This document shows positions 37,225 through 48,060 of a DNA stretch of 64,000 nucleotides, piece by piece (within the stretch, counting starts at the first letter, position 1; each line of letters starts with the position of its first letter). The translations under genes were made by a program, and so were the position numbers. Under the pieces are notes generated by a model. It ran no database searches and was not told where the DNA came from. It saw only the letters and a list, made by a program, of their open reading frames with translations. Source of the DNA: Pogona vitticeps (lineage: Eukaryota > Chordata > Lepidosauria > Squamata > Agamidae); contig NC_135785.1 in assembly GCF_051106095.1 (NCBI RefSeq), positions 180,598,045-180,662,044 of the forward strand, in the 5' to 3' direction.

Positions 37225-37654
37225 AAAACTATCTACCTATCTGTCTGTCTGTCTATCTCAACTTGTATAATGCACCGTTAGTGCGAACACTTTCTGGGTG
37301 GTCCATAACACATCACATCACATTAAAATCAACAATACAAAACTACAATATACAATAAATGCCATAAAAATAAATAAAACCCTGTCACTAGCTTAAACAG
37401 CCCCTGCATTTAAACAAAATTAAACAAATTTAAAACCAATTTGAAGATCTCAGGTCAATGGTTAAAAGCACTAATAAAAGTCACCTTTGAATAACTGTGT
37501 TGTTACTAATTTCCTAAGGACTGAGAGGGATGGTGCCTTGAAAACCTCTGTTGGAAGCTTATTCCAGATAGAAGGAACCATGATCAAGAAAGTACGGTTT
37601 CTGACATTAGCTCTTTTGGCCTCCTCCAATGTAACCATTTTTAACATTAAGGAA
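37225..37654 (-). mobile_element. L2/CR1-like LINE 3' end
   Basis: On the minus strand it reads ...TTCTTGATCATGGTTCC, then TCTGGAATAAGCTTCC, a diverged 'FLIMVPSIWNKLP' terminus. A 3' noncoding part follows, ending near short GATA/GACA repeats (37230-37258). The DIRS element was inserted next to it. Confidence 0.6.
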
Positions 37655-40600
37655 GAACAGGTTACCCACCTGTAATTGTAGTTCTTCGAGTGGACCTCTG
37701 TGATTCACACTGTGGGTGATTCATGCCTGCATGGAGCCTCATCGGAGGATTCTATAGCTTCTGCGGTAGCAATGAACACATTAAAATATGCCCCTCCCCA
37801 CCCATATAAGTACCTTGGCACAAAGCGTCCCCTTTCAGTTGTGTCAACCGCCGCTTAATAGTAAGCAAACAATGCTGTGACAGAGGGGAGGATGGGCAGG
37901 ATGTGTGAATCACAGAGGTCCACTCGAAGAGCTACAATTACAGGTGGGTAACCTCTTCTTCTTCGTGGCCTCTGTGAATCACACCCTGGGTGACTAATAA
38001 GCTGTCTTACCTGGAGGCAAGGTGTTGTGCCAAGGTAGAGGCTAGAACAGCACGTCCAAATGCCACATCAGACTTCTGCTGGAGTCAAATCTATAATGAT
38101 GGATAAACGTGGACAAGTGTGCCCAAGTGACAGAGGCACAGAGGTCTGGAAGAGGTACACCACAGAGAAAGGCTGTAGAGGCTGCCACTGCCCTGGTGGA
38201 GTGAGGGCAAACCACTCTAGGGGCTGGTTGTTGAGCAATTTGATAAGCCAAATGAAAGGAAGAGGAGACCCATCTGGAGACAGATTGGGAAGTCACCTGA
38301 CAGTCTTCTGTAGGTAGCTGATGGCTTATGAAGAGATGAGATGACTGTCTAAAAGGTTGGGTACGATTAAGATAAAAAGCAAGAGCTCTTCTGACATCCA
38401 ACATATGGAACATTTTTTCTTGGTTTGAAGAAGGCGATGGAAAAAATCAAGGAAGGACAATCGGCTGGGAAAGATGAAACTGAGAGACAATTTTGGGGAG
38501 GAAGGAAATGTCCATGAATAACTTCACTTTATCATGAAAAAATTGTAGATAAGGGTAGTCATAACATAAAGCTGCCAATTCACTAGCTCATCGAGCTAAG
38601 GTGATGGCTACGAGAAAAGCTGTTTTAAAGATGAGGAGTCTTAAGTCAGTTGTAGCTAAAGGCTCAAAAGGAGCTTTGGTAAGCTGTTCCAGAGTTAGTG
38701 ACCATTGTGGAGAGGGAGGTCGAGTATCGGGGTAGAAATGAGAGAGAGACCTTTCAGAAAACGTTTTGTTGTTGGATATTTGAAGACGTTTGCTGCTGGA
38801 GAATTTGGAGGTTAGTATGATATTATTGTGAAAAGGTAGACTCTCAAGGATGAGATGAAGAGGCCCTTGGATTTGAGATGTAGGAGGAAGCGAAGAACAG
38901 TGGAAAGTGATGGAGTGATGGAGGATGATGAGGAAGATTTGGTAAAGGATTGAATTTTTTTTTTCCATTTATACAGGTAGGCTTTCCTTGTGGATGATTT
39001 TTTTTTGGCATGATGATGAATGATCATTAACGAGGGAGAATCCTCCACGCTGCCATGTGCAGAACAGGTAAGTACCTGTGTAGGACTTGGGAGTTGTTCT
39101 GTGTGAGAAGGTGTGGCAGGCGGGGGAGATGGTGGACATCTGATGAGAGACTGCAGAGAACTGGGAGCCAATTCTGTCTCGGCCACCAAGGGGCTATAAC
39201 AATGGCATTGTTTTTGTCTTGTTGTAGACGGATGACAACTTTGTGGAGGAGATGGAACGGCGGAAAAAGGTAGGTAAGAGTCTTGGGTCAATGGCCAACA
39301 AATGTGTCTCCCTGGGAATGTTTTCCTATTCCTGCTTGGGAGCAATACGGTTGGCATTTCCAATTTGCTTGGGAGGCAAATAGATTGAGAGTCAGTGTGC
39401 TCCATTTCCAGCAGAGTTGATGGAATATTGATTGATCTAGTTCCCAATTGTGAGCTTGGGCATTGGTACGGCTGAGTGAGTTTGCTAGGTCGTTGTCTTG
39501 ACCAGCAATGTGTAAAAAGTAAGGATGTGAGACAGATGTGATGTTGCAGACACCACTCCCAGAGGTCGACCGCCAGGTAGAGGAGACCTGGGGAGTGGAT
39601 ACCGCCTTGTTTTAGGATGTAGTACATTACCATGGTGCTGTCGGTGGCAATCTGTACCATTTGGCGTGGACTGTGAGGGATTTGCAATGAGCCCCCCAGC
39701 TGGTGCAACTGGCGTCAGTAGTGACTTAATTCACGGGCAAGGCTGTTGGAATGGTTGCCCGATAGAAAGGATGGTATGGGAATGCCAACACTGAAATTGA
39801 AAGGCCAGTTCTGGAGTGACTCCTAGGAGAGTGTGGGGAGAGTCTGTTGGTGGATCAAATAGGGCCAAAAACCAGGATTGGAGAGATCTCATTTTGAGAC
39901 GCACGTGCTGTACAACTGACATCATAGAGGCCATGGTGCCTAGAACTTGTTGCACCATTAAGGCAGGTATCAAGGCATGCAGAGTGAAGCCGTAAAGTAA
40001 GGTGAAGAGATTTTGTCTCTTTTCTGTAGGGAGGAATGTACACGCTCGTGTGGAGTCTATGAGTGTGCCTATGTAATGTACAGTCCTTGTAGGTTTTAAT
40101 TAATCCATACTTTTCTCTCACTATTTCACCATCCCCAAGAAAGACAGGGGTCTTTGCCCTATTCTAGATTTAAGATTATTAAACAGCTACATCGTCACCA
40201 CAGAATTCCTCATGGTTACTCTAGAATCAGTTCTCCCCTTACTTCAAAAAAATGACTGGTTCACCGTCAAAGACGCAAGAGATGCTTACTTTCATATTGC
40301 AATAAATCCCGCGCACAGAAAGTAACACCGATGGAGTCTGCAGCCAATGTCCATGGTCAAAGCCATCGAGGTCATGTCTGGAGTTGATGGACTGTTGATC
40401 GACTTCAGTGTCAAGAGGCAGAGTTTAGTAGTATTGCTAGTTATGAGTCGGAAAAGCTGGAGGTGGCATGCTCATGGACATCTGTCGATGTCGAGGATAG
40501 CTGACATTGAAAGATGGTGGTTGAGCATCGACGGACTTCAATTGGTAGAGATGGACCTTGGTGTCGAGCTCAGTGTCATAACGGTATCAGGGTCAATGAC

Positions 40601-41129
40601 TTGAATTTACCGGAGGACAGGAACTGTGTTAATGTAACGGAATGAAGTGAGTGTCCATGGACCAGGATGAATATCAAAGATCGTTGATATCAGAGCCTGT
40701 GTCTCTGTGATGTCGAAATGGAGGTTGCCAATGCAATGGCATAGCACTAGAATAAATGGATGCTGGCGATGCCGAGTGTGAAGAGTGATTTACATCATCT
40801 ATTGTAGTAGGAAAGCATCGGGAGGCTGGGGCTGCAAAAGCCTACGTGTGGATAAAATTTGCTCAAACGTCCGAGTTTTTTTCGATACCAAGTGGGGAGC
40901 AGGTTGAGGTATAGTAACCTCTTGGTGATGTGGCCGCTTCAACACTGATGGTTGTTTAGAAGTAGGCTGACTACTAGATGGTATTATCGAACTGGGTAAA
41001 ACACCTGGTCGACTAGTTGGTGTAGTTTGTCGAGCAGAGCACTGGTTGGGGCAAATGGCAACCCAATGTGCATGCTGAGCGTGGGTTTGAACGACATGCA
41101 ATGAAGCGAGTTCTTGAGATTGTTGATGT

Positions 41130-41160
<31 letters not shown>

Positions 41161-43362
41161 CAATATTTTTTAGCCGCACCATTGCCAGTGGCTTCTGGGC
41201 GGCGTACAACATTAAAACCTAAAAACATTAAAAACATTTTAAGAAACAGTATAAAATACCATATATTAAAATATTTCTTAAAACAATTAAAACATTAAAA
41301 TTAATTAATTAAAATGCTGGGTGAACAGAAAGGTCTTTGCCTGGCGCCGAAAGGCCAAGAGTGTCGGAGCCAGGCGGATCTCTCTAGGGAGGGTGTTCCA
41401 AAGTTGGGGGGCAACAACCGAGAAGGCCCTATTCCGACATGCCATCCCCTTCACCTCTTTCAGGGATGGCACCTTCAGAAGGGCCTCCTGGCCTGATCTT
41501 AGAGGACGGGCAGGCACATATGGAAGAAGGCGGTCCTTTAGGTAACCAGGTCCTAAGCCGTTTAGGGCTTTATATGTCAAAGTAAGCACTTTGAATTGGG
41601 CCCGAGCAGCAACCGGCAGCCAGTGTAAATTTTTCAGAACCGGCGTGATATGAGTCCGTGCGGCGGCACCACTTACCAGCCGCGCAGCCCAGTTCTGTGC
41701 CAGTTGCAGTCGTCGGACCGTCTTCAAAGGCTGCCCCACGTATAGCGCATTGCAGTAATCCAGTCTGGTTGTTACCAGTGCATGAGTGACTGCTGCCAGG
41801 CTCCACTCATCCAGGTAAGGGCAAAGTTGATATATTCTCCGCAGCTGTAAGAAGGCACCCCTGGACACCGAGTCCACCTGGGCTTCCAAGGTCAGACTGG
41901 GGTCAAGGAGCACCCCCAAGCTGCGGACCCTATCCTTTAGGGGGAGTGTGATCCCGTCTAAGGTAGGGAGATGGCCCTTTAACCTATCTGGCGGGGCACC
42001 TACCAGCAGCACTTCAGACTTGTCTGGATTGAGCCTCAGTTTATTGACCCTCATCCAGACCATTATCGAGTCCAGGCACGAGTTCAGAACGGTGACTGCC
42101 ACACCTGGATTGGTAGAAAATGAGAGGTAGAGCTGGGTGTCGTCAGCATATTGCTGACTCCTCAGCCCAAACCTCCTAACGACCTCCCCCAGCGGTTTCA
42201 TGTACATATTGAACAGCATGGGGGACAGTATAGAGCCCTGAGGACAGTTTTGGTTAGGGAATGGTGGGCGATCCGAGGGTATTGAATATGGAACGGTGTC
42301 AAGCCATTCGGGATGGGAATCCTCAGGCAATAGAATAACTGAAGGATTGCTGGAAGGAATAGAAGGTTGTGGACTGGGAGGAGAGGAAGTTAGTTGGTTG
42401 ACTCTATCATCCCATTCTAGAGACTGAGAACAGGGCTGATGAGACAGAAATCTGTCATCTTCTGAGGGACATCTGACCGAAATTGATTCAGAGAGTTGTG
42501 GTTTTGGTGGGATGTCTGTAGGCTTCGACTGTTTAGCTCGTTTCAGAGGAGCAGGCTCCGGAGCTCGAGCAGCTTCAGTAGGTCTCTGACGTTTAGAAGT
42601 TGTTTTCAAAGTCGAGGACTTTGGTATTGAGGGTTTTGATTTGTATGTCTTTGAGGTCTTAGACGATGCAAATGGAGAATCGGAATGAGCTCCTGTAGCC
42701 GATGGACATTGTTTTGATGATTCAGTAATGGCTTTTTCCATTGCTTTGGTTTGGGAAGTGGCCCTACAGGGAGGTTGGACCATTTGAACTGGTTGTAAGG
42801 ATTGTTTCCCAAGTCAGAGTTTTAGCCTCGAGAGGCAAGATCAAAGAACTCCGCGATTAAAATTTTTGCAATAGGTACAGGAGGAAGTTTGATGTTGTTC
42901 TCCCAAACAGAAAAGGCACTTAGCTTAAGAAAGTGGGATCTTATTATCACAGACAACGCAGTTCTTAAATGGGCCCAAAGGGACCATGAATAGGAGAAAA
43001 TAATTAGGAGAAAAACCAATGATTTTTTTTTGGGGGGGGTGCTGCGGCCAGAGGCTGAGCGAGGGGAAAGGAAAACTCTCTGATGATAAAGAGTTTGATT
43101 TAATCGTTTAAAAGAAAAAGATTGATAACAGGAAGGAATCAAGAATAAGCTCTCTTTCTCTTTTACTCACAGAAGCAGAATTATGAGGCTGTCAATGCGG
43201 CAGTTGAAAGAAACAGAAAGGGGACGCTTGGTGCCAAGATACTTATATGGGTGGGGAGGGGCATATTCTAATGTGTTCATTGCTCTAGAATCTTCCGATG
43301 AGGCTCCGCGCAAGGGCAAATCACTCAGGGTGTGATTCACAGAGGCCACGAAGAAGAATATG
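37655..43362 (-). mobile_element. DIRS-type tyrosine-recombinase retrotransposon (fossil)
   Basis: Inverted terminal repeats of about 190 bp lie at 37655-37860 and 43185-43362, sharing CCCCTCCCCACCCATATAAG. Complementary copies of terminal sequence lie just inside the left end (37905-38000), the arrangement expected of the DIRS internal complementary region. Parts in minus-strand order are a Ser/Pro/Lys-rich gag-like region (about 43.1-40.6 kb), RT/RNase H remains (about 40.1-39.3 kb), and a tyrosine recombinase (about 39.0-38.0 kb). A short RT-like segment at about 40.1-40.33 kb lies in the opposite orientation. An L2 LINE sits in the gag-like part. The copy is broken by many changes and cannot be functional; it is moderately old but older than the L2 insertion. 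Confidence 0.85.
41129..42243 (-). mobile_element. L2-type LINE inserted in the DIRS element
   Basis: The minus-strand frame from about 42243 gives GSILSPMLFNMYMKPLGEV, QQYADDTQLYLSF (catalytic YADD intact), LRLNPDKSEVLLVG, VRSLGVLLDPSLTLEAQV, ALVTTRLDYCNALYVGQPL and VVAPQLWNTLPREIRLAPT. It is followed by a 3' noncoding end and a (TAAA)n tail that reads (TTTA)n at 41129-41160. It is 5' truncated within RT, as usual for LINE insertions. The 3' two thirds are continuously open, so it is the youngest L2 in the window. Confidence 0.93.
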
Positions 43363-43503
43363 AGGAACAAGTGAGATGGGTAGCTGTTTTGTTTAAATCA
43401 AATGCATCCTAAAACTCAGGAGCACCTGTATTTACAGGACTCTTGCTTTTCATCTAAAAAACAAGGTTGCATTCATAAATATAGTAAAAAGATAAATACT
43501 TAC

Positions 43504-43659
43504 ACTATATGTGGACACAGCACGAAGAGCTTGTAAAATACAGCAACTCTTTGCATTGTTGCCAAACTTCTGCATTTTATGAAGCACAGTACTGTGCAGT
43601 CCAGTCCTGAAGTGAATACTTTGTCTTCTGGATCTATATATGCGTCTCGTAGCCCACAT
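43504..43659 (-). CDS. Candidate 5' exon A of PNPLA4, presequence-like
   Basis: ATG at 43659 (context AAAGAAATGT) opens 52 codons to a strong donor TATAGT|GTAAGT ending in phase 0, which matches the phase-0 acceptor of candidate exon B (35646). The frame starts MWATRRIYRSRRQSIHFRTG and contains ten Arg/Lys and no Asp/Glu, the composition of a mitochondrial targeting presequence. It ends with ILQALRAVSTYS. An in-frame TGA lies upstream, and possible acceptors (CTTCTTTAAG) lie just before the ATG. It may be a real N-terminal extension or only 5' UTR. No homolog is known to me. Confidence 0.38.
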
Positions 43660-44675
43660 TTCTTTGAATTTAGATAATACCCCAACTAGCTTAAAGAAGA
43701 TTCATCTTGCTGTCCAGCAGTATAAGAAATACAGCACATAAAGTAGTTTGGGGTTTTTTTTAACAGTGGAAGTAATAATGAGGTCTACAAATAGTCCTAT
43801 ATATAATACGAAGGTTACCTGGTTAAAACAGGAAAAAAAAAAAACAGGTCAGGATGCTGTTGCAAAGCAAAGAGCTGTGCAGGAGAATCAAAATGATTGA
43901 GGTAGGAGGTGACAGTCAAAGGGGGACTTTCAAATCACTACACACAGTCACAATGCTAATGAAGAGAGTTTTAGCACATCCAACATAGCACATCTACACC
44001 ATCTCTTAAAGGCCTGAAGTTGCATACACATACCCCGGGAAGGAACAAAAGTACAGTTCCTAACCTGACAGGAACAAACCGAGGGTATGATTACACAAGA
44101 TTAATTAATTGAGATTTGCACCCATGGAAATCAGCTTCCCACAGGTGAAATAGCTGTGGCTGTCCAGACAACAATGTGAAAGAGTTGACAGAAGCGGGGG
44201 CAGAAAGATCGGTGTGCACTCAGCTCCAAGCGCAGAGGATGCCTTAAGAAGATGCTAACAAGTGCTGAATGGCAATTTCCATCTCTCGCTCTCTCTCTTC
44301 TTTATTTTTTTACTGGTTTCCCAAGGGCTTTAGTGAAATTCTGTTTCAGTGTTGCAGCGAAGCACTTTTTCAAAAAAAAGAAGAAACAGTCTGAAGACAA
44401 GGAGTGCTGAGCTGAGAGGAACTGACACACCCTTGTGGGCATCCTTTTGATTCAGATCAGGCAATTCTACCATGCAAAAAGTGGATAATTCCCCACTCAA
44501 AATAGATGATTCTGCAAGGGGCTTCCTTGCATTCAGCTTGAAGTCAGGTAGTTAGATTTTAATTTAAATTCACGAGTGCCTAATCCAAGGTAATTTGCAG
44601 AGTAAATGGCCAACATAGTTCCCTCTAGGATGAATATCAAGTGATTTCTTAGCAACTGGTCTTATAATTGCAAGT

Positions 44676-44775
44676 CAGTGTGGTGTAGTGGACTGAGTAT
44701 CAAAGTAGGACTCAGAGGTGGGTTCAAATCCCTGCTCAATCCTGGAAACTGACTAGGAGGTAGCAAGGGTAATTC
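44676..44775 (+). mobile_element. tRNA-derived SINE head
   Basis: GTGTGGTGTAGTGGACTGAG (A box) and GTGGGTTCAAATCCC (B box) form the tRNA-like head. The body decays after about 100 bases. Confidence 0.75.
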
Positions 44776-45534
44776 ACTCACTGAATATTTCCCAGCAAAA
44801 ACGTTGCCCTTTTTTCAGTAGAGTTCCTTTATTTGTTTTTTTAAGAGGCAAAAATTCAAGTTGTGTACTTTTTGTTTAACAAAAATCTACCTGTTTCCTT
44901 CCTGATAAACAGCTTTTGATGACACGGGAAAAAAAATAGGAATATTATGTTTATAGCTGCAGAGAACTAAAGGCTGTTAAGTAATTTCTGAAGACATGTT
45001 TAGGAAAGGTGGAGCTCTGATTGTCCTGCTTCCTATTATTTATTTGTGTACAATAGGCAAAATACAGTAATACAACAATCTGATGCCAAGATGCTTGAGT
45101 ACAGAGTAAGTGCTCATTAGTGTCACATACCACTAGTTATTAAGATATTACTAACAAGGACTGAGACTGAGCCAACAGTCCAGAGATTTAAGGCATCATA
45201 ATTTACTACTTACTTTGTTGAATCACCCAGCACTTTTGTACAGTGGTAACAAATCTAATGAGCTTGGTCAAGCAACCAAATTTAAATCACTAACAGCACC
45301 ATTGATCTAGCACCACAGTAAAACTGGCAGAGCACATGTGAAAGCAAGCCTGTTTGGCAACAATTCACCTTCTCTCTCTCTCTGCTTCCCATCTGGAACT
45401 CAAACACAAGACCTAATCCAGTTTGAGAGTTACAGAGGGATGAAGCAAAGGTGGAATTCTGCCTGAATTTTGAGATTTCCCATATGCTGCTGCTTACAAC
45501 TACCCAGGCACAACCTCCAGTCTATTCATAGAAG

Positions 45535-45645
45535 AAGATTATGATGATGATGATGAATTGTGTGCCATTAAGTCAATTCTGACTTATGGAGAGCCTTTCC
45601 AAGGTTTTCTAGGCAAAATATTCAGAATTGGTTTACCATTGTGGA
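45535..45645 (-). mobile_element. Sauria-type SINE tail fragment
   Basis: On the minus strand, CCATAAGTCAGAATTGACTT is followed by AATGGCACACAATTCATCATC, the BovB-like SINE tail with a short (ATC)n end. It abuts a CR1 fragment. Confidence 0.65.
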
Positions 45646-46620
45646 ATTGTGAAGAGCTCCAGAAGGAATTCTCCAAACTGGGAGAATGGGCAGCAAAATG
45701 GCAAATGTGTTTCAGTATGGGAAAATGTAAAGTAATGCACATTGGGGCAAAAAAGTCAAAACTTTATCAACCGATGGGTTTTGAGTTGTCCATGACAAAT
45801 CAGGAAAGAAATCTTGGGGTGCTGGTGGACAGCTCGATGAAAGTGTCAACCCAGTATGCGGCCATAGTAAAGAAAGCCAATTTCAGGCCAGGGATCATTA
45901 AAATCAGGACTGAAAATAAAACAGCCAACATATAATGCCATTGTGCAAAACGCTGGTAAGGCTGCACCCGGAGCATTGTGTACAGTTCTGGTCGCAACAC
46001 CTCAAAACAGACATAGTGGAAGTGGAAAACATGCAGAAGACAGTGACTAAAATGATGACTGGTCTGGGGCACCTCCCTTAAGAGGAAAGGCTACAGCATT
46101 TGGGGCTCTTTAATCTAGAGAAAAGGTGCCTGAGGGGGGACATGATTGAGACATATACAATTATGCAGGGGATGGATAAAGTGGAGAGAGGAAAGCTCTT
46201 TTCCCTCTCATGCAATGGCAGAACTAGAGGATATCTACTCAAACTGAGTGTTGGGAGAGTGAGAATAGACAAAAGAAAATGTTTCTTGACCTAGCATGTT
46301 GTTAGTCTGTGGAACTCCTTGCCACAGAATGTGGTGATGGCATCTGGCCTAAATGCCTTTAAAAGGAGATTGGACAGATTTCTGGAGGAAAAGTCCATCG
46401 TATGTTACAAGCTATGGTGGTGGTGTACAATCTCCAGGCTTAAAAGGAAGGTACCTCAAAATGCCAGATGCAGGGGAGGGGTATCAGGAGACAGGTACTA
46501 TCTGTCTCGTGTGCTCCCAGAGGCACCTGGTGGGGCCACTGTGAGATACAGGAAGCTGGACCAGATGGGCCCTCCTTCGCCTGATCCAGCAGGGCTATTC
46601 TTACGTTCTTACCATTCCCT
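45646..46620 (+). mobile_element. CR1-type LINE, C-terminal RT part
   Basis: Translations in successive frames give LGEWAAKWQMCFSMGKCKVM, NLGVLVDSSMKVSTQ, FWSQHLKTDIVEVENMQK, HLGLFNLEKRCLRGDMIETY and VMASGLNAFKRRLDRFLEE. This is the end of a CR1 ORF2. At least three frame changes are needed, so the copy is dead. Confidence 0.9.
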
Positions 46621-46634
46621 TCTTCTGGGGGCGC

Positions 46635-46745
46635 CCTGAAACTGTGCAGCTTGCACCAGCTCTTCTGGGATGCATAGTTGGTATTCAAACTCACAACCTC
46701 TGGCTCCAGAGCCAGATTCCTAACTCAGTGAGCTATCCAGCCAAC
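46635..46745 (-). mobile_element. tRNA-derived SINE head
   Basis: Minus strand: GGCTGGATAGCTCACTGAG (A box) and GTGAGTTTGAATACC (B box), with GGAATCTGGCTCTGGAGCC between them. Same family as 15605. Confidence 0.7.
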
Positions 46746-47059
46746 TAATGTTGCAAATAAATAAATAAAAATATATCATAATTTCTATTAAAGTATAGGC
46801 CAAAACCCTGCTGGAAAAAGATCACACTCGCAACAGCAGCCATGCAAGCTGTGCCCCCACTTTTTGCCAGGCTGTTCTTTGGACAACTGATTTTGCAACC
46901 AGGTCACAGCCAGTTGTACAAAAGGCACCCGGCCAATGCGGAGAACTGTTTCCCCTTGCCTTTTATGCTGAAACAAGAGGGATATTTTCTTTCAACCCCA
47001 CTGTTAGTTCCAAAGCAGCTAATTCCTGCTTTTCAATTTGTATACCATAGTTTTAACAT

Positions 47060-47150
47060 TTTAATTAGCATGTTTTAAATTGGGGGGGGGGGGGTAAGCT
47101 ACCTTGGGTCTCCCCAAGGGGAGAAAGACAGAAATTAAATTAACTAAACT
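47060..47150 (+). mobile_element. L2-like 3' tail
   Basis: GTAAGCTACCTTGGGTCTCC then AAGGGGAGAAAGACAG and AAATTAAATTAA is the standard L2/SINE 3' end; a G-run precedes it. Confidence 0.6.
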
Positions 47151-47559
47151 TAAAATAAGGGATTATTTGTTTTTGTTTTTAAAAAGAGGACTCTCTTTTA
47201 AATTCACTTCATAAACAAAAACATATAATCTTAGGTTTGCTGGTTGGTCACTCACACAGTCCCTTATGAATGCACATATAGGTGTCTGTTGTGTGTATAT
47301 CTGTTGGGGGAAGGCACAAATAAGCGGAGGAGGTGCAATAAATATAACAGTGAGGTCGCATACTCTTTGCATGCATAAACTTCAGTGCAATAACATTTCG
47401 AATGACAGGCTCTCATCAAGGCTGGCAAAATACTAAAACACAAGGCCTCAAGTCTAGGCTATATGAAATGGTGCTTATAATTCGGTATGAAACAGTATGA
47501 TCCGATTTCTCTGGTCAACCCCAGGTCCCTGGGGAAAACACGACAAAGGCCCCCTCACG

Positions 47560-48060
47560 CAGCAGCCACCCAGGTTCACAGACAAAAGACAGCACTGACA
47601 CAAAGCACCTACTTAATCCCTGAGCAGGAGAATCCTTTGCAACTAATCCTCCAGGACAGATGCTAAAAATGCGAGATTTCTTTCCCCGGGACCAGCTGTC
47701 CTTTAGGATTTAAGGGGACTTCCTTTGGCCTGGGGCCACTCCCATTAACACCGCGTTGGGGGGGGAGTGAAGCAAGGAAACGCTCGCAACTTCTTTAACT
47801 TCCCCCTTCTGCTTTCCTTTGGTTTCGTCCGAACTCTCCTTGAAGTCCCTCCTCTCTCATTAGAACAGCCCTTTGCGCGCTACGTTTACATAAATGCCAG
47901 TCAGCAGATTCGACGCGTTTCTTATTTCTGCCGCCTTCGCGCTGGTGAGCGTCTGCATCTGTAAACAGATACAAAAGCACGCGCGTGTTGTCTTTGCAGT
48001 GCGGGTTCATTTTTCATTTCAGTTATTCCGAAACGTCAAATGTAGCCTGACAACGACCCT
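47560..48060. promoter_or_regulatory. CpG-rich candidate promoter
   Basis: About 25 CpG dinucleotides in 500 bases, against very few in the AT-rich surroundings, densest at 47740-48000 (for example TTTGCGCGCTACG, ATTCGACGCGTTTC). It is the only CpG island-like block upstream of PNPLA4 candidate exon A and is the best promoter candidate. On the plus strand a good donor (CGCGCTG|GTGAGC at 47942-47945) suggests a divergent transcript may also start here. No TATA box seen. Confidence 0.45.

Noticed and set aside
41305-42783. 492-codon open frame as a host gene
   Set aside because: The left part is DIRS gag-like sequence and the right part L2 reverse transcriptase; it is a by-product of insertion.
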